A DNA stretch of 64,000 bases from Cyanobacteria bacterium FACHB-DQ100 (GTDB taxonomy: Bacteria; Cyanobacteriota; Cyanobacteriia; Leptolyngbyales; Leptolyngbyaceae). The DNA lies in NCBI GenBank assembly GCA_014695195.1, contig JACJNW010000028.1:682001-746000 (forward strand). The letters are read 5' to 3'. The translations under genes were made by a program, and so were the position numbers. The notes beneath the pieces are model-generated. The model did not search any database, was not told the DNA's origin, and saw nothing but the letters and a program-made list of their open reading frames with translations. Positions 15,848 through 25,294 of this stretch are shown here, one piece after another (within the stretch, counting starts at the first letter, position 1; each line of letters begins with the position of its first letter).

Positions 15848-15889
15848 CTGAAAATCCTCGTGTCACGAGTTCAAGTCTCGTTCCTGGCA
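15848..15889 (+). other. Attachment site: 3' half of a tRNA-Phe gene
   Basis: The sequence begins CTGAAAA, the anticodon loop of tRNA-Phe (GAA anticodon). TCCTC follows, the 3' strand of the anticodon stem. The T arm is ACGAG-TTCAAGT-CTCGT, and the acceptor strand is TCCTGGC with discriminator A. The 5' half is absent; the DNA before 15848 does not match a tRNA. This is the duplicated tRNA end left by integration in the anticodon loop, so it marks one end of the element whose integrase lies beside it. Confidence 0.85.
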
Positions 15890-16345
15890 TTCAGATATAT
15901 CAAAGGAAAAGGCTTGAGGTAGAGCACTTCAGTGCCTTTTCATCGTATTGGCACATTGAACATTATCTACCTTCAAACCATAGATACACGCATGGTTTTT
16001 CTACAAACAAGACTTATCTATAAATGGATCTTACCCACTTTTAGTAAACTGAAGTTTCCGATCGTCTTTGCGCTTAACGAATGTGCGGGATCCTGGGCTG
16101 CTCAGATGCTTGTTTTCACCAAACATTGATACTGACTTGAAAATCCAGCACACTATGCTGCTGAGGAAGGGGCTTTTGATTGGAGAGCGACCTCATATCC
16201 CAAATTTTCTAGCCGTTCTCAAATTTTCTAGCCGTTTGACCAATCGCTTCTGGGTTGCCTATGAGCGCGCTTGGTCAACCAGCACTGCATACTCATAACC
16301 GCTTATGATTGTCAAACGACATCAGCTCAGGAGAATACAGAAACC

Positions 16346-17182
16346 ATGACCTCAGGAACACTTCATCGTCTATCAGCTTTTACGACTGATCCGAATGGAG
16401 GCAATCCTGCTGGAGTTTGGATCGGAGAGGCTCTGCCAGAACCGGACACGATGCAGCGCATTGCGGCTGAGGTTGGCTTCTCAGAGACTGCTTTCGTTGC
16501 GCCTTCTGTTGGCGCGAATCGAACCGTTCGCTACTTTAGCCCCGAAGCCGAAGTCTCATTCTGCGGACATGCCACGATCGCGACAGGGGTCGTGCTTGGA
16601 GAAGAAAACGGAGAAGGTATTTACCAACTCTCGACCTCTGTTGGACTTGTCTCCGTTACGGTTAATCAACGAGACGGAATCTATGAAGCATCGCTGACCT
16701 CAGTTGAGCCAGAAGATCAGCCTGCGTCCTCTGCATTGGTTCATGAGGCCCTTTCCGCTTTGAGATGGACACAGGCTGATCTTGACTATTCGGTTCTTCC
16801 TGCCAAAGCTTACGCTGGAGCATGGCACTTAATTCTGGCCGTTGTCGAGGCAGACCGCTTAGCAAATCTTGATTATGATTTCGAGGCGCTCAAAGCGCTG
16901 ATGCTGCAAGAGAATCTCACGACACTGCAATTAATTTGGCGGGAAAGCCCTGATGTCTTCCATGCTCGTAATCCTTTTCCGGTCGGTGGAATTGTCGAAG
17001 ATCCAGCAACAGGTGCGGCTGCCGCAGCTTTGGGAGGATATCTACGATCAGCGAAGTTAGTCGCAGCACCAACCACGATCTTGATTCGCCAGGGAGAAGC
17101 AATGGGTCGCCCTAGCCGACTTGTTGTTAGCATCCCATCTGAGGGTGGAATTGTCGTCACGGGTCAAGCGGTCAGGATTTAA
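16346..17182 (+). CDS. PhzF-family isomerase
   Basis: A 278-residue PhzF-like protein. Family segments are visible: the opening AFTTDPNGGNPAGVW, FSETAFV with the catalytic glutamate position, RYFSPEAEVSFCGHAT, and the late DPATGAAAAAL loop. These enzymes isomerise or epimerise small acids; the substrate here is unknown. The ATG at 16346 is preceded by a CAGGAG ribosome-binding site and aligns with the family start; the frame is open from 16271. It is the first host-type gene after the attachment site. Confidence 0.85.
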   Translation: MTSGTLHRLSAFTTDPNGGNPAGVWIGEALPEPDTMQRIAAEVGFSETAFVAPSVGANRTVRYFSPEAEVSFCGHATIATGVVLGEENGEGIYQLSTSVGLVSVTVNQRDGIYEASLTSVEPEDQPASSALVHEALSALRWTQADLDYSVLPAKAYAGAWHLILAVVEADRLANLDYDFEALKALMLQENLTTLQLIWRESPDVFHARNPFPVGGIVEDPATGAAAAALGGYLRSAKLVAAPTTILIRQGEAMGRPSRLVVSIPSEGGIVVTGQAVRI

Positions 17183-17804
17183 TCGCTCCGTCTTCATCAA
17201 GCTTAAATGAAGACCAGATGCGAAATGCAAGCAAATGCGAAATGCAAGCCTGATATTCATAAAATTCTATCTGTAGCCAGACCTTGATTCTTGATTAATA
17301 TCAGCAATTTCACAGTTAGGGATGATTAGATAGTTTGCATAGTATTGCCAATGGTTCAACAAGGCGAGAATGTTGATTATCTACCGATGTCATTGGAGCG
17401 TCACAGGGCAAGAGCTGTTGCGTGTCTGATTCAGGAGTCAGCACCAGAACCCTGATCGTCCAAAGAATTGCCTATTACGAAAATAGCTGATCTTCAACGG
17501 CTGAAAGACTAATCTCTTCGTCAATATCAAATGCGTTCATTAATTAGAGCGAAATCCCCTTAAATTGACAATACCAGTCCAAAGGCGTGTAGCAACATTT
17601 AAGTTATGGACTCATGTTGCGAATTCTTCTGTAGAATAGTCCAAAATCTTAACATCTTTTTATCAAGCTGACATTGCTCGACTGAATCTACGGTTCCGAC
17701 AATGCTCAACAAATCTATAAGATAACCAGGTTTGATTCGGGTTAGCCTTGGCATAGGAGAGCTGTATCTATACGATTTATGTTCTATTGTTGCGGCTAGC
17801 GAGT
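17183..17804. other. Non-coding stretch before the signalling cassette
   Basis: No convincing gene. It has a short direct repeat (GCGAAATGCAAGC twice, about 17219-17249) and a 34-codon frame at about 17351 that may be a remnant. The promoter of the cassette presumably lies near 17700-17790. Confidence 0.5.
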
Positions 17805-20168
17805 ATGAAAATTCTATTGATAGAGGACGATTCGCTAATTGCTGAACCGCTTGTCAAAGCTTTGAGCGATCAAAACTATGTCGTAGAGGTCGCAACTGAT
17901 GGACAGGCGGGATGGTCACTGCTGGAATCCTTTACCTATGACTTAGTTCTGCTAGACGTAGTATTACCGAAATTGGATGGTATTAATTTATGTCGAAAAC
18001 TCCGGTCACAAGGCAATCAGACTCCAATTCTTTTGTTAACGGCTCAGAATGCTAGCACTAACAAAGTGGCGGGATTAGATGCTGGAGCAGATGACTATGT
18101 GCATAAACCCTTTAATTTGCAAGAGTTACTGGCGCGTATCCGGGCTTTACTCAGACGAGGCGGCGCTGCATTGCCTCCGTTGCTGAAGTGGCGGAATCTA
18201 GAGCTTGATCCCAGCACTTGCGAAGTGACCTGTAATGGTGAAATGGTGCGGTTAACGCCAAAAGAATATGGTCTGTTAGAGTTGTTTCTCCGCAATCCGC
18301 ATCGCATCTTTAGTACGGGTGCGCTGATTGATCACATTTGGTCTTTTGAGGAAACCCCAAGCGAGGATACAATCCGCTCCCATATCAAAGGGTTACGGCA
18401 AAAACTGAAAACAGCAGGGATTTTAGGTGATCCGATCGAAACTGTTTACGGCATTGGCTATCGACTGAGATCTGCACAGGAAAAGCATAAAGAAGGCAAG
18501 GAGCAAAGGAACAAAGAGGCAAAGGATGAAGACAATAGTGAACCGACGATCGCAACACAAACGACTGCTGGGATGAGCAGCATCTGGAACGAGGTTAAAG
18601 AGACTGTTGCTCATCGGATTGCAACGGTTGAGCGGGCAGTGGCGCTGTTGCTACAAAACAAACTGAACCCAGAATTGTGGCAACAAGCTGAACAGGAGAT
18701 CCACAAGTTGGCGGGATCGCTGGGGATGTTTGGTGCAGATCAAGGCTCTCGTTTAGCCCAAGAAATTGAACCGCTTTTCCAAAAGGGGCGATCGCTGAGT
18801 CATCACGAGATGCAGCACCTCTCTAAACTTGTCGCTGCTCTACGTCAGGAGTTGCAGCAATTGGACGCTGAGTATTTAACGAACGAGCAGCAAACGGTTA
18901 CTTCAGTCAGTGAGCCGATTGATCAACGTCCTTGGTTACTGATTGTCAGTTCAAATTCAACACTCACCGCACCGTTACAGGAAGCATGCTCTAGCTGGGG
19001 CTTACGAGTTCAGGTTATTGCCAATCCTGTTACTGCTAGAGAGCAAATTTCTGGAACGCATCCAAATGTTGTCCTCCTTGATTTTGCTGCTGCTGCTAGC
19101 GCAAACAACTTGATGTTGTTGTCCGAACTCAGTGCTTGTACGCCGCCAGTTCCTACAGTAGTGTTAACCGAGGAGGATAAATTAATCGATCGAGTCAAGA
19201 TCGCCCGCTTAGGTGGACGGTGGCTTCAACAGCCTGTCACGGCACCTCAAGTCTTAGAAGCAGTCAATCAAGCACTACAAAATGCCCGTCTGAGGCAAGC
19301 GAGAGTGCTGGTTGTAGATGATGACGCGCAAGTATTAGTGGCACTTCAGCGTTTACTCATTCCCTGGGGGCTTCACGTTTCGGTACTCGACAATCCACTT
19401 CTATTTCTAGAGGTTCTAGAAGCGAATCCGCCTGATCTGCTGATTCTGGACATTGAAATGCCACATATTAGCGGGATCGAACTCTGTCAGGTTGTTCGTA
19501 ATGATTCGCGCTGGAGTGATCTGCCGATTCTATTTCTCACGGCTCACACGGATGCTGAAACTATGCATCAAGTCTTTGCTGTCGGTGCGGATGACTATGT
19601 GAGTAAACCGATCGTTGGGCCAGAGCTAGTAACACGGATCTTGAATCGACTAGAGCGCACTCATTTCCTCAAGAGCTTGGCAGAGATTGATGCTCTGACG
19701 GGCATCGCAAATCGCCGCAAATCTACCACAGCATTCACTCAGTTACTTCAGTGGTGTGACCAGTGTCAGCAGTCATTTTGTTTAGCACTGCTAGAGCTAG
19801 CCGACTTGAAGAACATCAATCAGCAGTATGGTCATGCAGTTGGAGACGAAGTGTTAGCACGCTTCGGGGAATTACTGCGGCGATCGTTCTGCAATGAAGA
19901 TGTTATCGGTCGTTGGGGAGGAACAGAATTTGTTGTCGGTATGCCTGCTATGACCAAAACGGATGGAATTCAACGTATTCTTGATTTTCAGCAATCCTGG
20001 CAGCAGTTTAAGTTCGAAGTGAATGGAGCTTTGTTGCAAGTCAGTCTAAAAATGGAGGTTGTTCAGTATTCTCAAGATGGTGCAGATCTTCAGTTGTTGT
20101 ATCAAGCTGCTCGCTCTAGCTTAGATGAGGCTGAGAATGTGAGGCGCTCTGAGGAAAGTCCACAATGA
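17805..20168 (+). CDS. Multi-receiver response regulator with degenerate GGDEF
   Basis: A 787-residue regulator. In order: receiver (D51 phosphoacceptor), PhoB/OmpR winged helix (about 125-220), a charged linker, an HPt domain (H300 in EIHKLAGS), a pseudo-receiver lacking the acidic pair (about 365-480), a full receiver (D549), and a GGDEF domain. The GGDEF motif is GGTEF (705-709); the lost metal-binding acid suggests no cyclic-di-GMP synthesis. The ATG at 17805 gives a normal receiver start; an upstream TTG is less likely. It combines relay and DNA-binding parts and overlaps the kinase gene by 4 bp. Confidence 0.88.
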   Translation: MKILLIEDDSLIAEPLVKALSDQNYVVEVATDGQAGWSLLESFTYDLVLLDVVLPKLDGINLCRKLRSQGNQTPILLLTAQNASTNKVAGLDAGADDYVHKPFNLQELLARIRALLRRGGAALPPLLKWRNLELDPSTCEVTCNGEMVRLTPKEYGLLELFLRNPHRIFSTGALIDHIWSFEETPSEDTIRSHIKGLRQKLKTAGILGDPIETVYGIGYRLRSAQEKHKEGKEQRNKEAKDEDNSEPTIATQTTAGMSSIWNEVKETVAHRIATVERAVALLLQNKLNPELWQQAEQEIHKLAGSLGMFGADQGSRLAQEIEPLFQKGRSLSHHEMQHLSKLVAALRQELQQLDAEYLTNEQQTVTSVSEPIDQRPWLLIVSSNSTLTAPLQEACSSWGLRVQVIANPVTAREQISGTHPNVVLLDFAAAASANNLMLLSELSACTPPVPTVVLTEEDKLIDRVKIARLGGRWLQQPVTAPQVLEAVNQALQNARLRQARVLVVDDDAQVLVALQRLLIPWGLHVSVLDNPLLFLEVLEANPPDLLILDIEMPHISGIELCQVVRNDSRWSDLPILFLTAHTDAETMHQVFAVGADDYVSKPIVGPELVTRILNRLERTHFLKSLAEIDALTGIANRRKSTTAFTQLLQWCDQCQQSFCLALLELADLKNINQQYGHAVGDEVLARFGELLRRSFCNEDVIGRWGGTEFVVGMPAMTKTDGIQRILDFQQSWQQFKFEVNGALLQVSLKMEVVQYSQDGADLQLLYQAARSSLDEAENVRRSEESPQ

Positions 20169-23100
20169 AAGCGCCATTCCCAGCCAATGAATCTGATCGG
20201 CTAAATGCTCTCCAACAGTACAACATTCTAGATACTGTCCCTGAATCTGCATTTGATGACTTGACTCAGCTTGCAGCCTTTATCTGTGGTACACCAATTG
20301 CTTTAATTAGTCTAATCGATGATTGTCGCCAGTGGTTCAAATCTAGATTTGGGTTAGAGGCTACAGAAACGCCTCGTGATCAGGCATTTTGTGCCCATGC
20401 CATCTTGCAGCCTCGCAATGTATTGATTGTTCCAGATGCACTCCAGGACGATCGATTTGCAACGAATCCCCTCGTAACGGGTGAGCCTCATATCCGATTT
20501 TATGCAGGCGCACCGCTCATTACTTCAGATGGCTATTCCTTGGGAACGCTTTGTGTCATCGATCGCGTCCCTCGACAGCTCAATGCTGATCAGATTCAAG
20601 CCTTACAAGCCTTAAGTCGTCAAGTCATTTCTCAACTAGAGTTACGACGTAATCTCGTTAGGGTGGCGCAAACAACAACCGAATTGCAGCAAGCAGAGCA
20701 AACTCGCATTCAGCTTCTTGCCCAAGAGCAAGCTGCCCGCAGCCAGATTACAGATATCCTGGAGAGCATTACTGATGCTTTTTTTGCGCTAGATCACAAT
20801 TGGCGGTTTACTTATCTCAATCGGCAAGCGGAGTTGTTGTTGCAGCGAAAGCGAGAAGCATTGCTGGGCAAGGGCTTATGGGATGAGTTTCCGGAAGCGA
20901 TCGGTTCAACTTTCTATCGAGAGTATCAGCGTGCTGTTGTGGAGCAGGTCAGTGTTCATTTTGAAGCATTTTATCCACCCTTAAACCATTGGAGTGAAGT
21001 TTACGCCTATCCCGCCAAAGATGGACTATCGGTCTACTTCCGAAACATCAATCAGCGGAAAGAAGTAGAGCGAGCGCTACACGAGACTCTAACATTCCAG
21101 CGAGCGATTTTAAACAGCGCCAACTATAGCATCATCTCGACCAGTGTTGATGGTACGATTCTCACCTTTAACACCACAGCAGAGCAATGGCTCGGCTACA
21201 CGGCAGCAGAGGTCATTGGACAAACAACGCCCGCATTGATTCATGACTGGCAGGAGATTGTGCAGCGATCGCAGGTGCTGTCACAGGAATTAGGAGAGCG
21301 AATCGATCCAGGATTTGATGTGTTTATTGCCAAGGCACGTCGCGGAACGATCGATGAGCATGAGTGGACTTACATTCGCAAAAATGGTTCGCGCTTTCCT
21401 GTGTTATTGTCGATCACAGCGCTCAAGAATGCAGAAGATCAGATTACAGGATTTTTGGGAATTGCTAGCGACATCACCGAACGGAAAGCGGCTGAAGAGC
21501 AGCTTCAGAATTTAAGTAAGGCGTTAGAAAGTGCGATCGAAGCCATTGCTCGATTAGATACACAAGGACAATATGTTCAGGTCAATCTTGCCTATGCTGC
21601 GATGTTAGGCTATCAGCCTGAAGAACTATTGGGAGTGAAATGGCAACAGACAGTTCAGCCGGAGGATATTGCTAGTGTAGAGGCTGCCTATCAGCAAATG
21701 TTGGAGCATGGCAAGGCGGAAACAGAAGCGAGAGCGATTCGCAAAGATGGCGGAGTTCTCGATAAGCAAATTGTGATGGTGAAAGCTTATGACCAGCAGC
21801 AGCAGTTTAACGGTAACTATTGCTTTGTAAAGGATATCAGTGAGCGGCGTGAAATTGAGCGCATGAAGGATGAATTTATTTCAATTGTGAGTCATGAACT
21901 CAGAACTCCGCTCACCTCAATTTCTGCTGCTTTGGATCTCTTAGCTGAAGGCGTTTTGCAAAATCAGCCCGAAGACGCGCAACAAATGCTGCAAATTGCG
22001 GCAAACAACACCGATCGATTAGTGCGCCTGATTAACGATATTTTGGACATTGAGCGGATTGAATCGGGCAAAATTGTCATGACCAAACAAGTCTGCGATG
22101 CTGCCGATTTGATCAATCAATCGGTAGAAGCCATTCAAGAGATTGCAGAACAAGCCGAAATCACGCTCTCGGTTGCGCCGTTAACCGTTCGTCTTTGGGC
22201 TGACCCCGATCGAATTATCCAAGTTCTGACAAACTTACTGAGCAATGCAATCAAATTCTCCCCGCCTGGTAGCACAATTTGGTTAAGCGCAGAATTGATC
22301 ACCCCTGAGGCATTAGAAGCCGACTACAACCAGAATGAAGATCAGCAAGGTTCTTCCAACTTGCTTCTTATTAAAGTCATCGATCGAGGACGCGGTATTC
22401 CATCCGATAAACTAGAATCCATCTTTGAGCGCTTTCAACAAGTTGATGCCTCAGATTCACGTCGTAAAGGAGGTACTGGATTAGGATTAGCGATCTGTCG
22501 CAGCATTCTCCAGCAGCATGAAGGACAAATCTGGGCAGAAAGTACATTAGGAATGGGCAGCACTTTCTGTTTTACCTTACCGATTCTGAATACCTCTGAA
22601 AGTTCGCAAGCTTCAAGTTTGATGTTTGACTTAGCCGATTCAGCACTAGACATCAAAACACAAACTCCACTGGTTTTGGTCTGTGATGATGATGCTTCGA
22701 TTCGTAAAGTGGTGCAAGTGATGCTGGAACGGCAGGGCTACCAGGTGCTGACAGTGGCTTCGGGACAGGAAGCTGTAGAACAGGCGCGGGCTCATCAGCC
22801 GAATGTGATTTTGCTGAATCTGATGATGCCCGGTATGAATGGCTGGGAAACGTTGACAGTTTTGAAACAGCAATCTGAAACGCAAGCGATTCCCGTCGTC
22901 ATTCTGAGTGGACTGCTACCCGATGCTAGAGAATCACCCTATGATGGCGTGAGCGATTGGGTCGTAAAACCGCCCGATCCCAGAGTGCTCCGGCAAGCCC
23001 TCGATCGAGCCTTAGTCAATCAGAACCAACCTTTGAAAGTTCTGATCATTGAAGATGATTTGGATTTAGCGCAAGTTCTCACAACTTTATTGTCTCGCCA

Positions 23101-23437
23101 TCAAATCGAAACCTTTCACGCTCAAACCGGACGAAATGCGATCCAACTAAGCCAGCAGGTCATTCCTGATCTGCTCGTCCTTGACTTAGGACTACCGACT
23201 GACGATGGTTTTACCGTTGTAGACTGGCTGCGTCAGCATAATCGTCTCTGCCACGTGCCCTTGGTGATTTATACGGCTCGCGATCTAAATGACCACGAAC
23301 GGGAACGGTTAAGACTTGGGCAAACGCTATTTCTGACCAAAGGACGCATTACTGCACAAGAATTTGAGCAGCAGGTCATTCATCTGCTCAACCGAATGAT
23401 TCGATCGAAGGCAGGAGACAGTCTCGATGACGACTAA
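20165..23437 (+). CDS. Hybrid histidine kinase (GAF-PAS3-HK-REC2)
   Basis: A 1,090-residue sensor kinase with no membrane segment. In order: GAF (about 25-165), three PAS domains (about 195-300, 305-445, 446-560), HisKA with H577 in SHELRTPLT, HATPase_c with [10 protein letters not shown] and GTGLGLAI boxes, then two receivers. The first receiver has N885 in place of the phosphoacceptor aspartate ([10 protein letters not shown]), so it cannot be phosphorylated there; the second has D1007. It overlaps the regulator before it by 4 bp and the receiver after it by 11 bp, so the three are one translation-coupled operon. The input signal is unknown. Confidence 0.92.
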   Translation: MKAPFPANESDRLNALQQYNILDTVPESAFDDLTQLAAFICGTPIALISLIDDCRQWFKSRFGLEATETPRDQAFCAHAILQPRNVLIVPDALQDDRFATNPLVTGEPHIRFYAGAPLITSDGYSLGTLCVIDRVPRQLNADQIQALQALSRQVISQLELRRNLVRVAQTTTELQQAEQTRIQLLAQEQAARSQITDILESITDAFFALDHNWRFTYLNRQAELLLQRKREALLGKGLWDEFPEAIGSTFYREYQRAVVEQVSVHFEAFYPPLNHWSEVYAYPAKDGLSVYFRNINQRKEVERALHETLTFQRAILNSANYSIISTSVDGTILTFNTTAEQWLGYTAAEVIGQTTPALIHDWQEIVQRSQVLSQELGERIDPGFDVFIAKARRGTIDEHEWTYIRKNGSRFPVLLSITALKNAEDQITGFLGIASDITERKAAEEQLQNLSKALESAIEAIARLDTQGQYVQVNLAYAAMLGYQPEELLGVKWQQTVQPEDIASVEAAYQQMLEHGKAETEARAIRKDGGVLDKQIVMVKAYDQQQQFNGNYCFVKDISERREIERMKDEFISIVSHELRTPLTSISAALDLLAEGVLQNQPEDAQQMLQIAANNTDRLVRLINDILDIERIESGKIVMTKQVCDAADLINQSVEAIQEIAEQAEITLSVAPLTVRLWADPDRIIQVLTNLLSNAIKFSPPGSTIWLSAELITPEALEADYNQNEDQQGSSNLLLIKVIDRGRGIPSDKLESIFERFQQVDASDSRRKGGTGLGLAICRSILQQHEGQIWAESTLGMGSTFCFTLPILNTSESSQASSLMFDLADSALDIKTQTPLVLVCDDDASIRKVVQVMLERQGYQVLTVASGQEAVEQARAHQPNVILLNLMMPGMNGWETLTVLKQQSETQAIPVVILSGLLPDARESPYDGVSDWVVKPPDPRVLRQALDRALVNQNQPLKVLIIEDDLDLAQVLTTLLSRHQIETFHAQTGRNAIQLSQQVIPDLLVLDLGLPTDDGFTVVDWLRQHNRLCHVPLVIYTARDLNDHERERLRLGQTLFLTKGRITAQEFEQQVIHLLNRMIRSKAGDSLDDD

Positions 23438-23810
23438 ACACATTTTGATTATTGATGATGAATATGACATTCGGGCAGTGGCTCAACTCACTTTGAAGAC
23501 GGTGGGTGGCTGGGAGGTATCGAGCGCCTCTTCAGGTCACGAGGGACTTGCCAAAGCAGTGAGTGAGCAACCAGACGTGATCTTGCTCGATGTCATGATG
23601 CCTGAAATGGATGGAATCGAAACTGTTCGTGCTCTTCAAGCGAATCCAATAACTCAGGCGATTCCGGTCATTTTCATGACCGCAAAGGTGCAAGCAGCAG
23701 AGCAGCGGCGGTTTGCAGAACTAGATGTGGCAGGAATTATCACAAAACCTTTTAAGGCAATGAAACTTCCAGAGCAAATTTCCAACATCCTTGGTTGGAG
23801 TCAAGCGTGA
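23427..23810 (+). CDS. Single-domain response regulator
   Basis: A 127-residue CheY-like receiver. The acidic pair (IDDEYD), phosphoacceptor region [13 protein letters not shown], the MTAK switch residue segment and the KPF lysine are all present, so it should be phosphorylatable. It has no output domain. It overlaps the hybrid kinase by 11 bp and is probably the exchangeable carrier that passes phosphate among the receivers and the HPt domain of the operon. Confidence 0.9.
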   Translation: MTTKHILIIDDEYDIRAVAQLTLKTVGGWEVSSASSGHEGLAKAVSEQPDVILLDVMMPEMDGIETVRALQANPITQAIPVIFMTAKVQAAEQRRFAELDVAGIITKPFKAMKLPEQISNILGWSQA

Positions 23811-23944
23811 TGGCTGCCAGTTTAATTTTTCGTCTACACAAGTTCTGCACTTTTCAGATCTAACTTAGAAACTATCGGAGGTGGAAGCGAGATTCTTTTG
23901 CATCCGACGATCGTTTCTCCCAGGGCTTGACTCCCTGACCTACC

Positions 23945-24229
23945 GTGAACTCCCTAATCATTCGTCACTTGAGCACTCTCCTCTACCCGATTCAACAACG
24001 GCTAGAGTCGATCGAAATTTCTAATCCTCAAACAGCACGGTCACTCTGCAAAATGATTCCGGCTCGTTGCCCGTTTGAACGGCAGATCAAACTGTTTGAT
24101 TACACGCTTGTTCGGATTCCACCGCTTTGTAAATTAAATCCTTTCTACGATCAAATCGTAAGTCTTCGCTTTAAATCTTTAGTCTATCTAGCAGACCATT
24201 GTGGCGAAGATGTGACGCTTTATTCCTAA
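23945..24229 (+). CDS. Mo-dependent nitrogenase C-terminal-family protein
   Basis: A 94-residue protein matching the small cyanobacterial family named after the C-terminus of a Mo-dependent nitrogenase protein: RQIKLFDYTLVRIPPLCKLN, then PFYDQIVSLRFKSLVYLA and CGEDVT. Despite the name it has no demonstrated nitrogenase role, and no nif genes are seen in the window. The start is GTG. It lies 43 bp before the LabA-like gene on the same strand, suggesting joint expression. Confidence 0.75.
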   Translation: MNSLIIRHLSTLLYPIQQRLESIEISNPQTARSLCKMIPARCPFERQIKLFDYTLVRIPPLCKLNPFYDQIVSLRFKSLVYLADHCGEDVTLYS

Positions 24230-24271
24230 CTCCATTGTGGGGAAGGGGTTCTCTCTAAAACTGAGGTCCTG

Positions 24272-24934
24272 ATGCCAACAACACATACACCCGAAGAAAT
24301 TCCAGCAACGCTTCTCAAAAAGCCTTGCTACTCAGAGCATTTGACAAATGGCAACAAAAATAAATCGATTAAAATGCCACAAAATTATGAATCAGATCAC
24401 GCTCGTCTAGATCACGGTCGAGTCGCGATCTTTGTTGACGGTTCAAATTTATTTTATGCTGCTTTACAGCTTGGGATTGAGATTGACTACTCAAAGCTAC
24501 TGTGTCAGCTAGCTACGAACTCTCGGCTGCTGCGAGCTTTTTTCTACACCGGGGTCGATCGTACCAATGAAAAACAACAAGGCTTTTTGCTTTGGATGCG
24601 TCGTAATGGCTACCGAGTGATCACAAAGGATCTGATTCAATTGCCAGATGGCTCCAAAAAAGCGAATTTGGATGTCGAAATTGCGGTAGATATGTTAACT
24701 TTGGCGGCTCACGTTGATACTGTCATTTTAGTTAGCGGTGATGGAGATTTAGCCTATGCTGTCAATTCCATTGCTTACAAAGGTGTTCGCGTCGCTGTCG
24801 TCAGCTTACGCTCAATGACAAGTGATAGCTTGATCAATGTTGCTGATTCCTACATTGATCTTGACACAATCAAGGAGAACATTCAAAAGCCTACTGTTTC
24901 TGGCTATGCAGACTGTGTTACTAGAACCACGTAA
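24272..24934 (+). CDS. LabA-like NYN-domain protein
   Basis: A 220-residue protein with an NYN (PIN-like) nuclease domain at about residues 48-200. The opening FVDGSNLFYA, the LDVEIAVDML acidic block and the SGDGDLAYAV block give the expected acidic metal site. The closest described relatives are LabA proteins, which in Synechococcus act in circadian clock output through RpaA. Here a nuclease role is possible because the acidic residues are intact. The ATG at 24272 has a GAGG ribosome-binding site; an ATG at 24374 is nearer the domain. Confidence 0.85.
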   Translation: MPTTHTPEEIPATLLKKPCYSEHLTNGNKNKSIKMPQNYESDHARLDHGRVAIFVDGSNLFYAALQLGIEIDYSKLLCQLATNSRLLRAFFYTGVDRTNEKQQGFLLWMRRNGYRVITKDLIQLPDGSKKANLDVEIAVDMLTLAAHVDTVILVSGDGDLAYAVNSIAYKGVRVAVVSLRSMTSDSLINVADSYIDLDTIKENIQKPTVSGYADCVTRTT

Positions 24935-25294
24935 TTCAAGAAGTGCTTGCTCAATCTAGACTTTCGGTAGTGCTAGAAGACGCTCCGTTTTCTGAAGTCG
25001 AACCACAAGCAGCAATCCACCCGTATGCAGTCCCAGGAACACCGCATCCATCACACCCTCTAAAGACGGTGCATTGCTAAGCATTTGCTTCTAACTGATC
25101 CGATCTCAGATCGGCACAAGTCTAGCTCCTAGAAGCCTTGGTTTATCTACACCCTAAGCCCCACTTTGGCAAATCTCTTTTTGAAACTCAATAAACGTTC
25201 AAGAAATGCTTATAGCCATCAGTAGAATTCCATTGCATTCTGCTGCTCAATAGAGAAACAAAGCAAATGATTTCTATCAGATGGCGGGGAAGTT
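24935..25294. other. Intergenic stretch
   Basis: No gene, hairpin with a T tract, or RNA motif recognised. It presumably carries the promoter of the 5-oxoprolinase gene. Confidence 0.5.

Larger units (their letters stand above)
15704..16345. other. Junction between island and host DNA
   Basis: Apart from the integrase terminator and the attachment site, no gene is seen. A frame at 15841-16023 runs across the tRNA fragment and is not a gene. Confidence 0.6.

Noticed and set aside
1-15889. A prophage
   Set aside because: No capsid, portal, tail or lysis genes are seen; the integrase, ATPase and replication-type genes fit an integrative element better.
15841-16023. A 60-codon plus-strand ORF
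   Set aside because: It runs through the tRNA-Phe fragment and has no ribosome-binding site or protein-like pattern.
17351-17455. A 34-codon ORF (MVQQGENVDYLPMSLERH...)
   Set aside because: Too short, without ribosome-binding site or recognised relatives; kept only as a possible remnant in the gap note.
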